DNA of 64,000 nt from Streptomyces seoulensis (GCA_013364255.1 CP054936.1:7024353-7088352); one strand, 5' to 3'; numbered from the stretch's first letter, positions 54,310 through 63,521 are shown. Numbers and translations are program-made. Notes: a model not told the origin generated them from the sequence alone.

Positions 54310-55062
54310 GTGGCTGAGGTGTTGGTACGTCTGCCCAAGACCGTGTCGCACGCGCGGGAGCACCTGGCCGAGGGAGCGGTGCCGATAGGCGGCGCGACCC
54401 TCGTCTGGGCCACCTGGCAGCGCGACGGATTCCCCGAACAGGCCATGTCGCTGCGCGAGTTGCCGCAGGCCAACGTCATCGGTCCGGAGGAACTGGGCGG
54501 CGCGGTGGTGCTGAGCCGCGTCGACGGCCGGGTCCCGTACGTGCTGCGCGCGGCGGCCGGCTCGGTGGGCACCGGCGCGGTGCGCCGGGCGGCGACGGTC
54601 GGCGGCAACCTCGCCGGCAGCGCGCTGCGCTGCCTGCTGCCCGCGGCCCTGGTCCTGGAGGCCCGCGCGACCGTCCTGGCCGCGCACGGCGTCTACGAGA
54701 CCGATCTCGCCGAGGTGACGGCCAAGCGCCCGGTCCTGCTCGGGCTGCGCTGGAACACGCCGGTCGCCAGCGCCTACCGCAAGCTGCCCGGCGAGGCGGG
54801 CGGCGCGCCGCCCCTCGTCGTCGCCACCGCCCTGCACGCCGGCGCCGACGGACGCCACCGCCTGCGCGCCGCCGTCCGCGACGGCTACGAGGTGCTGACC
54901 GCGACCGCGACCGGGACTGGGACCGCGACGGGGACCCGCGGCCCGGACCCCGCCCCTCTTCTGGACGAGCTGCGCGAGACCCCCGTGGCGGACGTCCCCG
55001 ACGCCTGGAACCTCGTCACCGAACAGGTGACCGCACTCCTGGCCGCGGCCCCCGACCGCTGA
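54310..55062 (+). CDS. Lone FAD-binding (CO/xanthine dehydrogenase medium-subunit-like) protein
   Basis: 250 residues from the GTG at 54310 (GAGAGG upstream). It resembles the FAD_binding_5 domain of molybdenum hydroxylase medium subunits: AVPIGGATLVWATW near the N-terminus and AAGSVGTGAVRRAATVGGNLAGSALRCLLPAAL, which matches the family's second FAD motif (TVGGNLA). The C-terminal CO_deh_flav_C-like part is short. No large molybdopterin subunit or 2Fe-2S subunit lies nearby, so it is an orphan whose partner and reaction are unknown. Confidence 0.78.
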   Translation: MAEVLVRLPKTVSHAREHLAEGAVPIGGATLVWATWQRDGFPEQAMSLRELPQANVIGPEELGGAVVLSRVDGRVPYVLRAAAGSVGTGAVRRAATVGGNLAGSALRCLLPAALVLEARATVLAAHGVYETDLAEVTAKRPVLLGLRWNTPVASAYRKLPGEAGGAPPLVVATALHAGADGRHRLRAAVRDGYEVLTATATGTGTATGTRGPDPAPLLDELRETPVADVPDAWNLVTEQVTALLAAAPDR

Positions 55063-55102
55063 GAACCGGCCGCCACCGGCCTGTCCGCCACCGGCCCTGC
55101 CG

Positions 55103-55936
55103 CTACCAGCCCGGCCGTTGCGCTCCCGGCCGCGCCCGCCGCCCGAACAGCAGCCCCTGCGGCTCGGGCGGCGGCGGGGTGCCGGGGCGCAGCGGCAGGA
55201 CGAGCAGCATGCCGACGACGAAGCCGACGACGTGGGCCGTGTACGCGACGGTGCCCGCCTCGGAGACGGCGTCGCCCGCCGAGTAGAACGCCTGGAGCAC
55301 GAACCAGAAGCCCAGCACGATCCAGGCGGGCAGCCGGAGCGGCAGGAAGACCAGGAACGGCACGAGGACCCACACCCTGGCCCTCGGGTACAGCACCAGA
55401 TACGCCCCGCAGACCCCCGCGATCGCCCCCGACGCGCCGATCAGCGGCTGGGCGGAGTCCGCGTTGAGCAGCGCGAACCCGTATCCGGCGGCGTACCCGC
55501 AGGCGACGTAGAACAGGGTGAAGCGGATGTGCCCCATCCGGTCCTCGATGTTGTTGCCGAAGATGAACAGGAACAGCATGTTGCCGAGCAGGTGCAGCCA
55601 GCTGCCGTGCAGGAACATCGCGGACAGGACGGACAGCGCGGGCGACTTGTCGTACGTCGGCGGGCCCAGCACGCAGCCCGGCCCGTGCACGCCCACCCCC
55701 GTGTCGCCGGTCGGCACCAGCGCCGGCAGCCGGCCGTGGATCAGCTCGCGGGGCACCAGCGCCCACTGCTCCGTGAACGCGTGCAGGTGGCACAGCTGCG
55801 CGAGGGTGCCCTGCCCCGTCGCGGAACCGGAGACGGCGGGCGTCAGCAGGAACACGACGAAGTTCGCGGCGATCAGGGCGTACGTCACCCAGGGGGTGCG
55901 CCGCGTCGGGTTCAGATCATGGACGGGGATGACCAC
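55103..55936 (-). CDS. Rhomboid-family intramembrane serine protease
   Basis: 277 residues from GTG 55936, with about six to seven membrane segments. The catalytic Ser lies in GASGAIAGVCGAYLV and the His in HVVGFVVGM; the conserved SAMFLHGSWLHLLGNMLFLFIFGNNIED loop is present. A roughly 55-residue extracytoplasmic insert between the first two segments contains several Cys and Gly. The substrate is unknown. The start has no strong ribosome binding site, but no better codon exists. Confidence 0.88.
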   Translation of the reverse strand: MVIPVHDLNPTRRTPWVTYALIAANFVVFLLTPAVSGSATGQGTLAQLCHLHAFTEQWALVPRELIHGRLPALVPTGDTGVGVHGPGCVLGPPTYDKSPALSVLSAMFLHGSWLHLLGNMLFLFIFGNNIEDRMGHIRFTLFYVACGYAAGYGFALLNADSAQPLIGASGAIAGVCGAYLVLYPRARVWVLVPFLVFLPLRLPAWIVLGFWFVLQAFYSAGDAVSEAGTVAYTAHVVGFVVGMLLVLPLRPGTPPPPEPQGLLFGRRARPGAQRPGW

Positions 55937-56081
55937 AGGTAAGTACTGCCCGCGACGCGCCCGGCGAATCGGCCGGGGCGGCGGGTGAACACGGCCGGGC
56001 GTTCGTGCGTATGTTCCCCCGACCGCCCGCGGCGCGGCGAGCAGGCCCGCGGGGACGACGTGACGAGGCGAGGTACAGGCG

Positions 56082-56447
56082 ATGAGCGACCGAGTGGGAC
56101 CACCCGCGGTGCACGCCCTGCCCGACGGCGAGGCCGAACTGTCCCTGGTGGTGCGGCTGCCCTGGGAGGACGTCGCCCGGCTGGGCCAGGAGGCCGGACG
56201 GCTGGCGGCTCGGATGCAGCGGCCGGTGACGCTGGACGAGGCCGTCGGCCACCGGCTGCGCTCGGCCCCGCCCGGCGCGCACGCCAGACCGGCCGGCGCG
56301 CAACCGCAGGCCGTCACCGCGGCGGCCGCCGGCCCGCCGCCGGCGGGCACGGCGCCGGCGCCCGCCGCGTCGGTCTCCGCCCTCCCGACCCGCCCCCCGA
56401 CCGAACCGACCCGCCCCCCGATGGACCGCATGGGCGGCACCGCCTAG
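56082..56447 (+). CDS. Small hypothetical protein with Pro/Ala-rich tail
   Basis: 121 residues from ATG 56082, preceded by GAGG. The first 60 residues look folded (ELSLVVRLPWEDVARLGQEAGRLAARMQRPVTLDEAV); the remainder is Ala/Pro/Thr-rich and probably disordered. No signal peptide, membrane segment or known motif was recognised. It is divergent from the rhomboid gene and next to the 17-bp minisatellite. Confidence 0.65.
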   Translation: MSDRVGPPAVHALPDGEAELSLVVRLPWEDVARLGQEAGRLAARMQRPVTLDEAVGHRLRSAPPGAHARPAGAQPQAVTAAAAGPPPAGTAPAPAASVSALPTRPPTEPTRPPMDRMGGTA

Positions 56448-56561
56448 CCCCCCGAACCGGCCGAACCGCCCGCCGGCCCTGGTCGGCCACTCGCCGGCCC
56501 AGCCCGAACGGCCGCCCGCCCCGGCCGGCCGCCCGCTGGTCGCCGGCCTCGCCCGACCGCC

Positions 56562-56799
56562 GACCACCGATTCCGGGCGACCGCCGGTCCCGGGCGACCG
56601 CGGGTCCCGGGCGACCGCGGGTCCCGGGCGACCGCGGGTCCCGGGCGACCGCGGGTCCCGGGCGACCGCCGGTCCCGGGTGACCGCCGGTCCCGGGCGGC
56701 CACCTGTCCCGGCCGACCGCGGGTCCCGGGCGACCACCGATTCCGGGCGACCGCCGGTCCCGGCCGACCACCGGTCCCCGCCGACCACCCGCACCGGTC
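56562..56799. repeat. 17-bp minisatellite, 14 units
   Basis: Fourteen contiguous units of 17 bp with consensus GACCGCGGGTCCCGGGC; units 3-6 and 10 are identical and the others differ by a few bases. The 238-bp array sits between the small hypothetical gene and the oxidoreductase gene and takes up most of the 367-bp gap 56448-56814. As 17 is not a multiple of 3, three units make a 51-bp frame cycle, so spurious long frames run through it. Each unit contains a CCCGGG self-complementary core. Confidence 0.93.
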
Positions 56800-56814
56800 G
56801 GCCGACCGGCCAGG

Positions 56815-58212
56815 TCAGCTCGCCGCGCGGTCCCACGGTTCGCGGATCTTCGCCGCGGCCTTGCGCGCCGCCACCAGGACCGGGTCCCACACCGGTGAGA
56901 ACGGTGGCGCGTAGCCGAGGTCGAGTGACGTCATCTGCTCCACCGTCAGTCCGGCCGTCAGCGCGACCGCCGCGATGTCCACCCGTTTCGCCGCGCCCTC
57001 CCGGCCCACGATCTGGACGCCCAGCAGCCGGCCGGTGCGGCGCTCGGCGAGCATCTTGACCGTCATCGGGGAGGCGCCCGGGTAGTAGCCCGCCCGGCTG
57101 GTCGACTCGATCGTGACGGTCTCGAACTGGAGCCCGACCCGGCGGGCGTCCCGCTCGCGCAGGCCGGTGCGCGCGATCTCCAGGTCGCACACCTTGCTCA
57201 CCGCGGTCCCGACCACACCGGGGAAGGTGGCGTAGCCGCCGCCAACGTTGGTGCCGATGACCTGGCCGTGCTTGTTGGCGTGGGTGCCGAGCGCGATGTG
57301 CCGCTGCTGCCCGGAGACCAGGTCGAGCACCTCCACGCAGTCGCCGCCGGCCCAGATGTTCTCGTGGCCGCGCACCCGCATCGCCCGGTCGGTGAGCAGG
57401 CCGCCGTGCGCGCCGAGCGGCAGCCCGGCCGCACGCGCCAGCGCCGTGTCGGGGCGTACGCCGATGCCCAGCACGACCACGTCCGCCGGGTACTCGGCGT
57501 CCTCGGTGGCCACCGCCCGCACCCGCCCGTCCTGCCCGGTCAGCACCTTGGTGACCTCCGCCTCGCCGACCATGGCGATGCCGAGGCCCTCCATCGCCTC
57601 GCGCACCATGCGCCCCATGTCGGCGTCGAGCGTGGACATCGGCTCCGTGCCCCGGTTGACGACCGTCACCTCGTAGCCGCGCCGGATCAGCGCCTCGGCC
57701 ATCTCGACGCCGATGTAGCCCGCGCCGACCACCACCGCCCGGCGGCCGGCCGCGCGGGTCAGGGTGTCCAGCAGCGCCTGGCCGTCGTCGAGGGTCTGCA
57801 CCCCGTGCACGCCGGGCGCGTCCACGCCGGGCAGGTCGGGGCGGATCGGACGCGCCCCGGTCGCGATCACCAGCTTGTCGTACGACGTCCAGGACTCGGC
57901 CCCGGTCTCGACCTCCCGCGCCCGCACCCGGCCTCCGGCCACGTCGATCTCGGTGACCTCCGTACGCATCCGCAGATCGATGCCGCGCTCCCGGTGCTCC
58001 TCGGGGCCGCGGGCGATCAGGTCGTCCCGCTCGTCCACGTCGCCGGCCACCCAGTAGGGGATGCCGCACGCCGAGTACGAGGTGAAGTGGCCGCGTTCGA
58101 ACGCCACGATCTCCAGCTCGTCGGGCCCGCGCAGCCGGCGCGCCTGTGACGCCGCGGACATTCCCGCGGCGTCGCCGCCGATCACGACCAGTCGTTCCGT
58201 TGAGTCCGTCAT
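56815..58212 (-). CDS. FAD-dependent CoA-disulfide reductase-like oxidoreductase
   Basis: 465 residues from ATG 58212. Pyridine nucleotide-disulfide oxidoreductase fold: FAD motif VVIGGDAAGMSAASQARRL, NAD(P)H motif AVVVGAGYIGVEMAEAL, second FAD contact NIWAGGDCVEV, and a C-terminal dimerisation domain. The single active-site Cys lies in SYSACGIPYW, where CoA-disulfide reductase, NADH oxidase and NADH peroxidase carry theirs. Likely role: NAD(P)H-dependent reduction of CoA disulfide, polysulfide or oxygen; actinobacteria use mycothiol, so the substrate is open. Its stop is 16 bp from the minisatellite. Confidence 0.88.
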   Translation of the reverse strand: MTDSTERLVVIGGDAAGMSAASQARRLRGPDELEIVAFERGHFTSYSACGIPYWVAGDVDERDDLIARGPEEHRERGIDLRMRTEVTEIDVAGGRVRAREVETGAESWTSYDKLVIATGARPIRPDLPGVDAPGVHGVQTLDDGQALLDTLTRAAGRRAVVVGAGYIGVEMAEALIRRGYEVTVVNRGTEPMSTLDADMGRMVREAMEGLGIAMVGEAEVTKVLTGQDGRVRAVATEDAEYPADVVVLGIGVRPDTALARAAGLPLGAHGGLLTDRAMRVRGHENIWAGGDCVEVLDLVSGQQRHIALGTHANKHGQVIGTNVGGGYATFPGVVGTAVSKVCDLEIARTGLRERDARRVGLQFETVTIESTSRAGYYPGASPMTVKMLAERRTGRLLGVQIVGREGAAKRVDIAAVALTAGLTVEQMTSLDLGYAPPFSPVWDPVLVAARKAAAKIREPWDRAAS

Positions 58213-58270
58213 GCGAACACGCTAGTCCCACGAGGGACTTCCCCCGGCCGACGCCGAGGCGCGCCCCGGC

Positions 58271-59329
58271 TCACTCGCCGTCCGGCCGCCCGCTCTCCTC
58301 CGTGGCCGCCGGTGGCGGCGCCGACGACCCCCGCGGGGCGCCGGGCAGTGGTCCCAGCGCGGTCATCACGGGCGGCACGGGTGCGGCGGGCGCGGTGGCG
58401 GCCCGGCGCGGCCGCCGGTGTCGTACCACTCGCCACGCCACCACGAGCGCCGCCAGCACGACGGCGAACGGCAGCACCGCGCCGAGCGCCAGCGCGAGCC
58501 AGCGCACCACGGTGACGAACACGTGCCAGCCGCCCGCCACCGCGTCCCCGAAGCCGGGTGCGTCGTCCGCGGCGGCGGTCCGGTGCGCGGCCGTCCCGGA
58601 CAATGACAGGGTGATGGTGGCCAGGCTCGTACGGTCCTTCAGGGACGCCTGCCGGCCGAGCAGCGACTCCAGGTCGGACTCGCGGCGGCTCAGCTCGCCC
58701 TCCAGCGCCACCACGTCGCCGATCCGGTCGGCCCGCTCCATCAGGGCGCGGACCCGGTCGACGCTCGCCCGCTGCGACCTGATCCTGCTGTCCACGTCGA
58801 CGACCTGGTCGGTGACGTCCTCGGCCTTCGACGTGCGCTCCACCAGCCTGCCCGCGCCCTGCAGAGCGGTGAGCACGCCGTCGTACCGTTCGGCGGGCAC
58901 CCGCAGCACCACCTCGGTCCGCTCGTGGCCGTCCTCGTCGCGGGTCGTGGTCTCGTCGCCGACGTAACCGCCCGCGTGCTCGACGGCCGTACGGGCCGCG
59001 TCCAGGGCCTTGGCGACGTCGCCGACCTCCACCGTCAGCGAGGCGGTGCGGACGATGTGGTCGGTGCCGAGCTTCGGCGCGGCGCTCGCCTTCGCCCCCG
59101 GAGCCGAGCCGCCGCTCTTGGCCGAGCCGCCGCTCCCGGACGAGTCGGCGTCCTGCGCGGAGGCGGCATCGCCGCGGTACCCGCTCCCGGCGGCGCTGTC
59201 GCCCCTGGCGGCCTTGTCGCCCGTGTCGGAGGAGCCGCCGTCCGCGCTGCACCCGGTGAGCGCGAGGGCCGTGGCGAGCAGCAGCCCGACCAGGGCGGAG
59301 GCGGGCCGGACCGAACGTGGTGCGTGCAT
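58271..59329 (-). CDS. DUF4349 lipoprotein
   Basis: 352 residues from ATG 59329. Lipoprotein signal with LTGC (Cys at about 27), a long Ser/Gly/Ala linker, then the DUF4349 domain: HIVRTASLTVEVGDVAKALDAARTAVEHAGGYVG, VVLRVPAERYDGVLTALQ and a coiled-coil stretch (VDSRIRSQRASVDRVRALMERADRI...LEGELSRRESDLESLLGRQASL). A membrane helix (LALALGAVLPFAVVLAALVVAW) and a Pro-rich tail with RHRRPRR follow. Function is unknown; the coiled coil suggests envelope assemblies. It is divergent from hemY across 243 bp. Confidence 0.85.
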   Translation of the reverse strand: MHAPRSVRPASALVGLLLATALALTGCSADGGSSDTGDKAARGDSAAGSGYRGDAASAQDADSSGSGGSAKSGGSAPGAKASAAPKLGTDHIVRTASLTVEVGDVAKALDAARTAVEHAGGYVGDETTTRDEDGHERTEVVLRVPAERYDGVLTALQGAGRLVERTSKAEDVTDQVVDVDSRIRSQRASVDRVRALMERADRIGDVVALEGELSRRESDLESLLGRQASLKDRTSLATITLSLSGTAAHRTAAADDAPGFGDAVAGGWHVFVTVVRWLALALGAVLPFAVVLAALVVAWRVVRHRRPRRAATAPAAPVPPVMTALGPLPGAPRGSSAPPPAATEESGRPDGE

Positions 59330-59572
59330 GTGGGTGTACCCCCGGGGTCGTCGTGACCACTGACGCTCCTTCGACGCCGGGACCGCACGGAACGTTGGCG
59401 GGAAACGGTCCCGAAGAGGTCACGGTCGGGACTCGCGCGGGACACCATGCCGAGACCGCGCCGGACACCGGGCCGAGACCCAGCCGAAGACGGGACCACC
59501 GGCCCTCGGACGGGACCGTCGGCGCCCCCGGGCCCCGCCGTCACTGTCAGTGGTGTTTGAGAGAGTGGGGAC

Positions 59573-61039
59573 ATGAGCGCAACGGGTACGGACAGCACGG
59601 GGCACGTCGTCGTCATCGGGGCCGGGATCGCGGGCCTGGCCGCCGCGCACCGCCTGCTGCAACGCGGGGCGCGGGTGACCGTGCTGGAGGCGTCCGACCG
59701 GGTCGGCGGCAAGCTGCTGCCCGGCGAGATCGCCGGGGTGCGCGTCGACCTGGGCGCCGAGTCGATGCTGGCCCGTCGCCCCGAGGCGGTGGGCCTGGCG
59801 CGCGAGGTGGGCCTCGCCGACGCGCTCCAGCCGCCGGCCACCGCCACCGCCTCGATCTGGACCCGCGGCGCCCTGCGCCCGATGCCCAAGGGCCACGTCA
59901 TGGGCGTCCCCGGCGCCGCCGCCGCGCTCGCCGGAGTGCTCTCCGAGGACGGCCTCGCCCGCATCGAGCGCGACGCGCGGCTGCCCCGCACCGAGACCGG
60001 CGACGACGTGGCGGTCGGCGAGTACGTCGCGGCGCGCCTGGGCCGCGAGGTCGTCGACCGCCTGGTCGAGCCCCTGCTCGGCGGGGTCTACGCGGGCGAC
60101 GCCTACCGCATCTCGATGCGCTCCGCCGTCCCCCAGCTCTTCCAGGCCGCCCAGCGGCACGACTCGCTCACCGAAGCCGTCCGCGCCATCCAGACCGCGG
60201 CGGCGGCGAACGCACGGACGGCCGGACCGGTCTTCACGGGCATCGAGGGCGGCGTCGGCCGGCTGCCCCTCGCGGTCGCCGAGTCGGTGCGGGCGCGCGG
60301 CGGCGAGCTCCTCACCGGCGCCCCCGTCACCGAGCTGCGCCGACGGACGCCGGCGGGCTGGCGGATCACGGCCGGGGACCGGGTGCTCGACGCCGACGCG
60401 GTGGTCGTCGCCGTGCCCGCGCCGGCCGCCGCCGCGCTGCTGAGCGCCGAGTCGCCCGGGGCCGCCGCCGAACTGCGGGCCGTCGAGTACGCCTCCATGG
60501 CGCTGATCACCCTCGCCTACCGCCGCTCCGACGCCGACGCCGCCCTGCCCGACGGCAGCGGCTTCCTCGTGCCGCCCGTCGACGGACGCACCATCAAGGC
60601 GTCGACCTTCGCCTCCCGCAAATGGGGCTGGATCGCCGACCAGGACCCGGACGTGACGGTGCTGCGCACCTCCGTCGGACGGTACGGCGAGACGGAGGTC
60701 CTCGGCCGCGCCGACGCCGACCTGGTCGACGTCTCCCGGCACGACCTGCGCGAGGCCGTCGGCCTGACCGCCGCACCCGTGGAGACCCGCGTCACCCGCT
60801 GGACCGACGGACTGCCCCAGTACCCGGTCGGCCACCACGCGCGCGTGGCCCGGATCCGCGCGCACGTCGGCGAACTGCCCGGCCTCGCGGTGTGCGGCGC
60901 GCTCTACGACGGCGTCGGCATCCCCGCCTGCGTGGCCAGCGCGTACGCCGCCGTCGACCAGCTCGGCGGCGACCTGACGGCCGTGCGGGAACTCACCGCC
61001 GCCCCGGTGCAGAGCCTGCACGGCGGAGCGGGAGAATAA
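59573..61039 (+). CDS. hemY: Coproporphyrinogen III oxidase, HemY-type (often annotated protoporphyrinogen oxidase)
   Basis: FAD enzyme, 488 residues from ATG 59573. FAD motif VVVIGAGIAGLAAAHRL, the GG motif RVGGKLLPGEIAGVRVDLGAESML, and the C-terminal YDGVGIPACVASAYAAVDQL typical of HemY/CgoX. In Gram-positive bacteria this enzyme oxidises coproporphyrinogen III to coproporphyrin III. The chdC gene 4 bp downstream confirms the coproporphyrin-dependent route: HemE, CgoX, ferrochelatase, ChdC. It is the first gene of a two-gene operon. Confidence 0.93.
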   Translation: MSATGTDSTGHVVVIGAGIAGLAAAHRLLQRGARVTVLEASDRVGGKLLPGEIAGVRVDLGAESMLARRPEAVGLAREVGLADALQPPATATASIWTRGALRPMPKGHVMGVPGAAAALAGVLSEDGLARIERDARLPRTETGDDVAVGEYVAARLGREVVDRLVEPLLGGVYAGDAYRISMRSAVPQLFQAAQRHDSLTEAVRAIQTAAAANARTAGPVFTGIEGGVGRLPLAVAESVRARGGELLTGAPVTELRRRTPAGWRITAGDRVLDADAVVVAVPAPAAAALLSAESPGAAAELRAVEYASMALITLAYRRSDADAALPDGSGFLVPPVDGRTIKASTFASRKWGWIADQDPDVTVLRTSVGRYGETEVLGRADADLVDVSRHDLREAVGLTAAPVETRVTRWTDGLPQYPVGHHARVARIRAHVGELPGLAVCGALYDGVGIPACVASAYAAVDQLGGDLTAVRELTAAPVQSLHGGAGE

Positions 61040-61043
61040 GCCC

Positions 61044-61775
61044 ATGAGTGACGAAGCCTCCACCACCGAGTCCGGCCGCATCCCGAACAAGGGCAAGCTG
61101 GCAAAGGACCTCAACGAGGTCATCCGCTACACGCTGTGGTCCGTCTTCAAGCTGAAGGACGTACTGCCCGAGGACCGCACGGGCTACGCCGACGAGGTGC
61201 AGGAGCTGTTCGACCAGCTCGCCGCCAAGGACGTGACCATCCGCGGCACCTACGACGTCTCCGGCCTGCGCGCCGACGCCGACGTCATGATCTGGTGGCA
61301 CGCCGAGACCAGCGACCAGCTCCAGGAGGCGTACAACCTCTTCCGCCGCACGAAGCTCGGCCGCGCGCTGCAGCCGGTGTGGTCGAACATGGCGCTGCAC
61401 CGCCCCGCCGAGTTCAACCGCTCGCACATCCCGGCGTTCCTCGCCGACGAGACGGCCCGCGACTACGTCAGCGTCTACCCCTTCGTGCGCTCCTACGACT
61501 GGTACCTGCTGCCCGACGAGGACCGCCGCCGGATGCTCGCCGACCACGGCAAGATGGCCCGCGGCTACCCGGACGTGCGCGCCAACACCGTCGCGTCCTT
61601 CTCCCTCGGCGACTACGAGTGGATCCTCGCCTTCGAGGCCGACGAACTGCACCGCATCGTCGACCTCATGCGCCACCTGCGCGCCTCGGAGGCCCGCCGG
61701 CACGTCCGCGAGGAGGTCCCGTTCTTCACCGGCCGCCGCAAGGACGTGGCCGAGCTGGTCGCCGGCCTGGCCTGA
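61044..61775 (+). CDS. chdC: Coproheme decarboxylase (HemQ, chlorite-dismutase family)
   Basis: Final enzyme of the coproporphyrin heme pathway, converting coproheme III to heme b; 243 residues from ATG 61044. The catalytic Tyr lies in SVYPFVRSYDWYLL and the proximal His in LADHGKMARGYPDV. The fold is that of the chlorite dismutase family, but it lacks the features of true chlorite dismutases. It starts 4 bp after hemY and ends before a strong terminator. Heme formation here sits close to the iron-uptake block. Confidence 0.95.
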   Translation: MSDEASTTESGRIPNKGKLAKDLNEVIRYTLWSVFKLKDVLPEDRTGYADEVQELFDQLAAKDVTIRGTYDVSGLRADADVMIWWHAETSDQLQEAYNLFRRTKLGRALQPVWSNMALHRPAEFNRSHIPAFLADETARDYVSVYPFVRSYDWYLLPDEDRRRMLADHGKMARGYPDVRANTVASFSLGDYEWILAFEADELHRIVDLMRHLRASEARRHVREEVPFFTGRRKDVAELVAGLA

Positions 61776-61805
61776 CCGGCCGAGCACGCCTGACCGGCCG
61801 AGCAC

Positions 61806-61847
61806 GGCCCGGCGTCCCGCGCTCACCGGAGCACGGGACGCCGGGCC
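61806..61847. terminator. Bidirectional terminator between chdC and the S33 peptidase
   Basis: A 14-bp perfect stem (61806-61819 with 61834-61847) and 14-nt loop between convergent genes. Confidence 0.88.
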
Positions 61848-61850
61848 GGA

Positions 61851-63521
61851 TCACTTCCCGTTCCGGGGCCGGGCGGCGGCGCGCTCCTTCAGCGCGGCGC
61901 GCAGCTCCTTCTTGCGCAGGTCCCGGAAGGTGGGCCGGTTCGGCTGCGGCTCCGGGTGCGCGGCGCAGGCCGCGTCCAGGGCCGGAACCCGGCCCTGGAG
62001 CAGATACGCGTCCAGGTACGCGTTGACGCACCGGTTCGGCCCGTAGCCGACGCCGTGCGCGCCCGCGCCCCGCTCGGTCACCAGCACCGAACCCGCCAGC
62101 CGCCGCCGCAGCTCGACCGCGCCCTCGTACGGCGTCGCCGCGTCCCGCTCGGCGGCCAGCAGCAGCGTCGGCGGCAGCTCACCGGGCGCCGTCCGCACGT
62201 CCAGGGGCCGCTGCCGGGGGCCCGTCCAGTAGGCGCACGGCAGGTTCATCCACGCATTGCCCCACGTCTCGAACGGCGCCGTCCGCGCCAGCCGGGTGTT
62301 GTCCCGGTCCCACACCGCGAAGTCGGTGGGCCAGGCCGCGTCGTTGCACTCCACGGCCGCGTAGACCGCGGCGCCGTTCTCCGCCTCCGTCGCCCCCTCC
62401 GCGCCCGGCGCGGCCATCGTGACCAGCGGCTTGCCGTCGCCCTTCAGATACGCCGACAGGGCCTCGGCGCTGCCCGGCCAGAAGTCGTCGTAGTAGCCGA
62501 CGTTCAGGAACGCGGCCTGCAACTGCCCGGGGCCCACCTTGCCGCCCGCCGGCTTCGCGGCCAGCCGCCCGCGCGCCTTGTCGTACGACGCCTGCACCGC
62601 GGCCGCCGTACGCCCGAGCCGGTACGCGGAGTCGTGCCGCGCCACCCACTTCTTGAAGTCCGTCCAGCGGCCCTCGAACGCGGCCGACTGCGCCAGGTTG
62701 TTGCCGTACCAGATCCGCGCGGGGGCGGGGTCGACCACCGAGTCGAACACCATCCGGCGCACGTGCGAGGGGAACAGCGCCGCGTACAGCGCGCCGAAGT
62801 AGGTGCCGTAGGAGGCGCCCATGAACGTCAGCCGCCGCTCGCCCAGCGCCGCCCGCAGCACGTCCAGATCACGGGCGTTGGCGAGGGAGGTGTAGTGGCG
62901 CAGGGCCGGACCCGCGCGCCGGGCGCAGTCGCGGGCGTACGCCCTGGCCTCGGCGACGCGCTGCTTCTTGTACGCCGCCGTGGGCTTGATCGGCGGGAAG
63001 GTCGGCGCCTTGAGGAAGGTCTTGGGGTCCCGGCAGGACAGCGGCGCCGAGCGGCCGACCCCGCGCGGGGCGTAGCCGACGAGGTCGTAGGCGGCGGCGA
63101 TCCGCTTCCACTCGGGCGCGAGCCCGACCAGCGGGAAGGACATGCCGTCGCCGCCGGGACCGCCCGGGTTGAACACCAGGGCGCCCTGCCGGGGCACCGC
63201 GCGCCTGCCGTCGCGCGGGTCCTTGCGGGTGGCCCGGACCCGGCTGACGGTGAGCCGGATCTGCTGGCCGTCGGGGCGGGCGTAGTCGAGGGGCACGGAC
63301 ACCGTGCCGCACTCCATCGCGACCGGCAGCTTCGCGGTCTCCGCGCACGGGCGGAAGCGGATGCCGGCCTTCTCCGCGCGCGCCGCGGCCACGATCGTGC
63401 CGCGCAGCTCCGCCGCCCCGCCGGGCACCGCCCGCGCGCTCGCGGGCACACCACCGGCCGGGACGGCGAGGGCGGTCAGGATCAAGGAACCGGCGGCCGT
63501 GCAGACGGCTGCTGCTCTCAT
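61851..63521 (-). CDS. Secreted S33-type alpha/beta-hydrolase (tripeptidyl aminopeptidase-like)
   Basis: 556 residues from ATG 63521 (GAAGGGG upstream). Signal peptide MRAAAVCTAAGSLILTALA, ending near GVPASA. The alpha/beta-hydrolase fold shows FNPGGPGGDGMSFPL (oxyanion region), YDLVGYAPRGVGRSAPL, nucleophile elbow MGASYGTYFGALYA, Asp in ERDAATPYEGAVEL and His in GAGAHGVGYG, followed by a TAP-like C-terminal domain (NRCVNAYLDAYLLQGRVPAL). Probable role: release of short peptides from protein N-termini outside the cell, as for Streptomyces tripeptidyl aminopeptidases. The exact specificity is unknown. Confidence 0.9.
   Translation of the reverse strand: MRAAAVCTAAGSLILTALAVPAGGVPASARAVPGGAAELRGTIVAAARAEKAGIRFRPCAETAKLPVAMECGTVSVPLDYARPDGQQIRLTVSRVRATRKDPRDGRRAVPRQGALVFNPGGPGGDGMSFPLVGLAPEWKRIAAAYDLVGYAPRGVGRSAPLSCRDPKTFLKAPTFPPIKPTAAYKKQRVAEARAYARDCARRAGPALRHYTSLANARDLDVLRAALGERRLTFMGASYGTYFGALYAALFPSHVRRMVFDSVVDPAPARIWYGNNLAQSAAFEGRWTDFKKWVARHDSAYRLGRTAAAVQASYDKARGRLAAKPAGGKVGPGQLQAAFLNVGYYDDFWPGSAEALSAYLKGDGKPLVTMAAPGAEGATEAENGAAVYAAVECNDAAWPTDFAVWDRDNTRLARTAPFETWGNAWMNLPCAYWTGPRQRPLDVRTAPGELPPTLLLAAERDAATPYEGAVELRRRLAGSVLVTERGAGAHGVGYGPNRCVNAYLDAYLLQGRVPALDAACAAHPEPQPNRPTFRDLRKKELRAALKERAAARPRNGK

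Noticed and set aside
55917..56771. Long frames running through the minisatellite with repeated RSPGTRGRPGPAVARDP-like peptides
   Set aside because: The 17-bp unit is not in frame-preserving length and the frames arise from the repeat itself; no start signal or partner.
56562..56799. CRISPR array
   Set aside because: Units are directly contiguous with no spacers and only 17 bp long; no cas genes.
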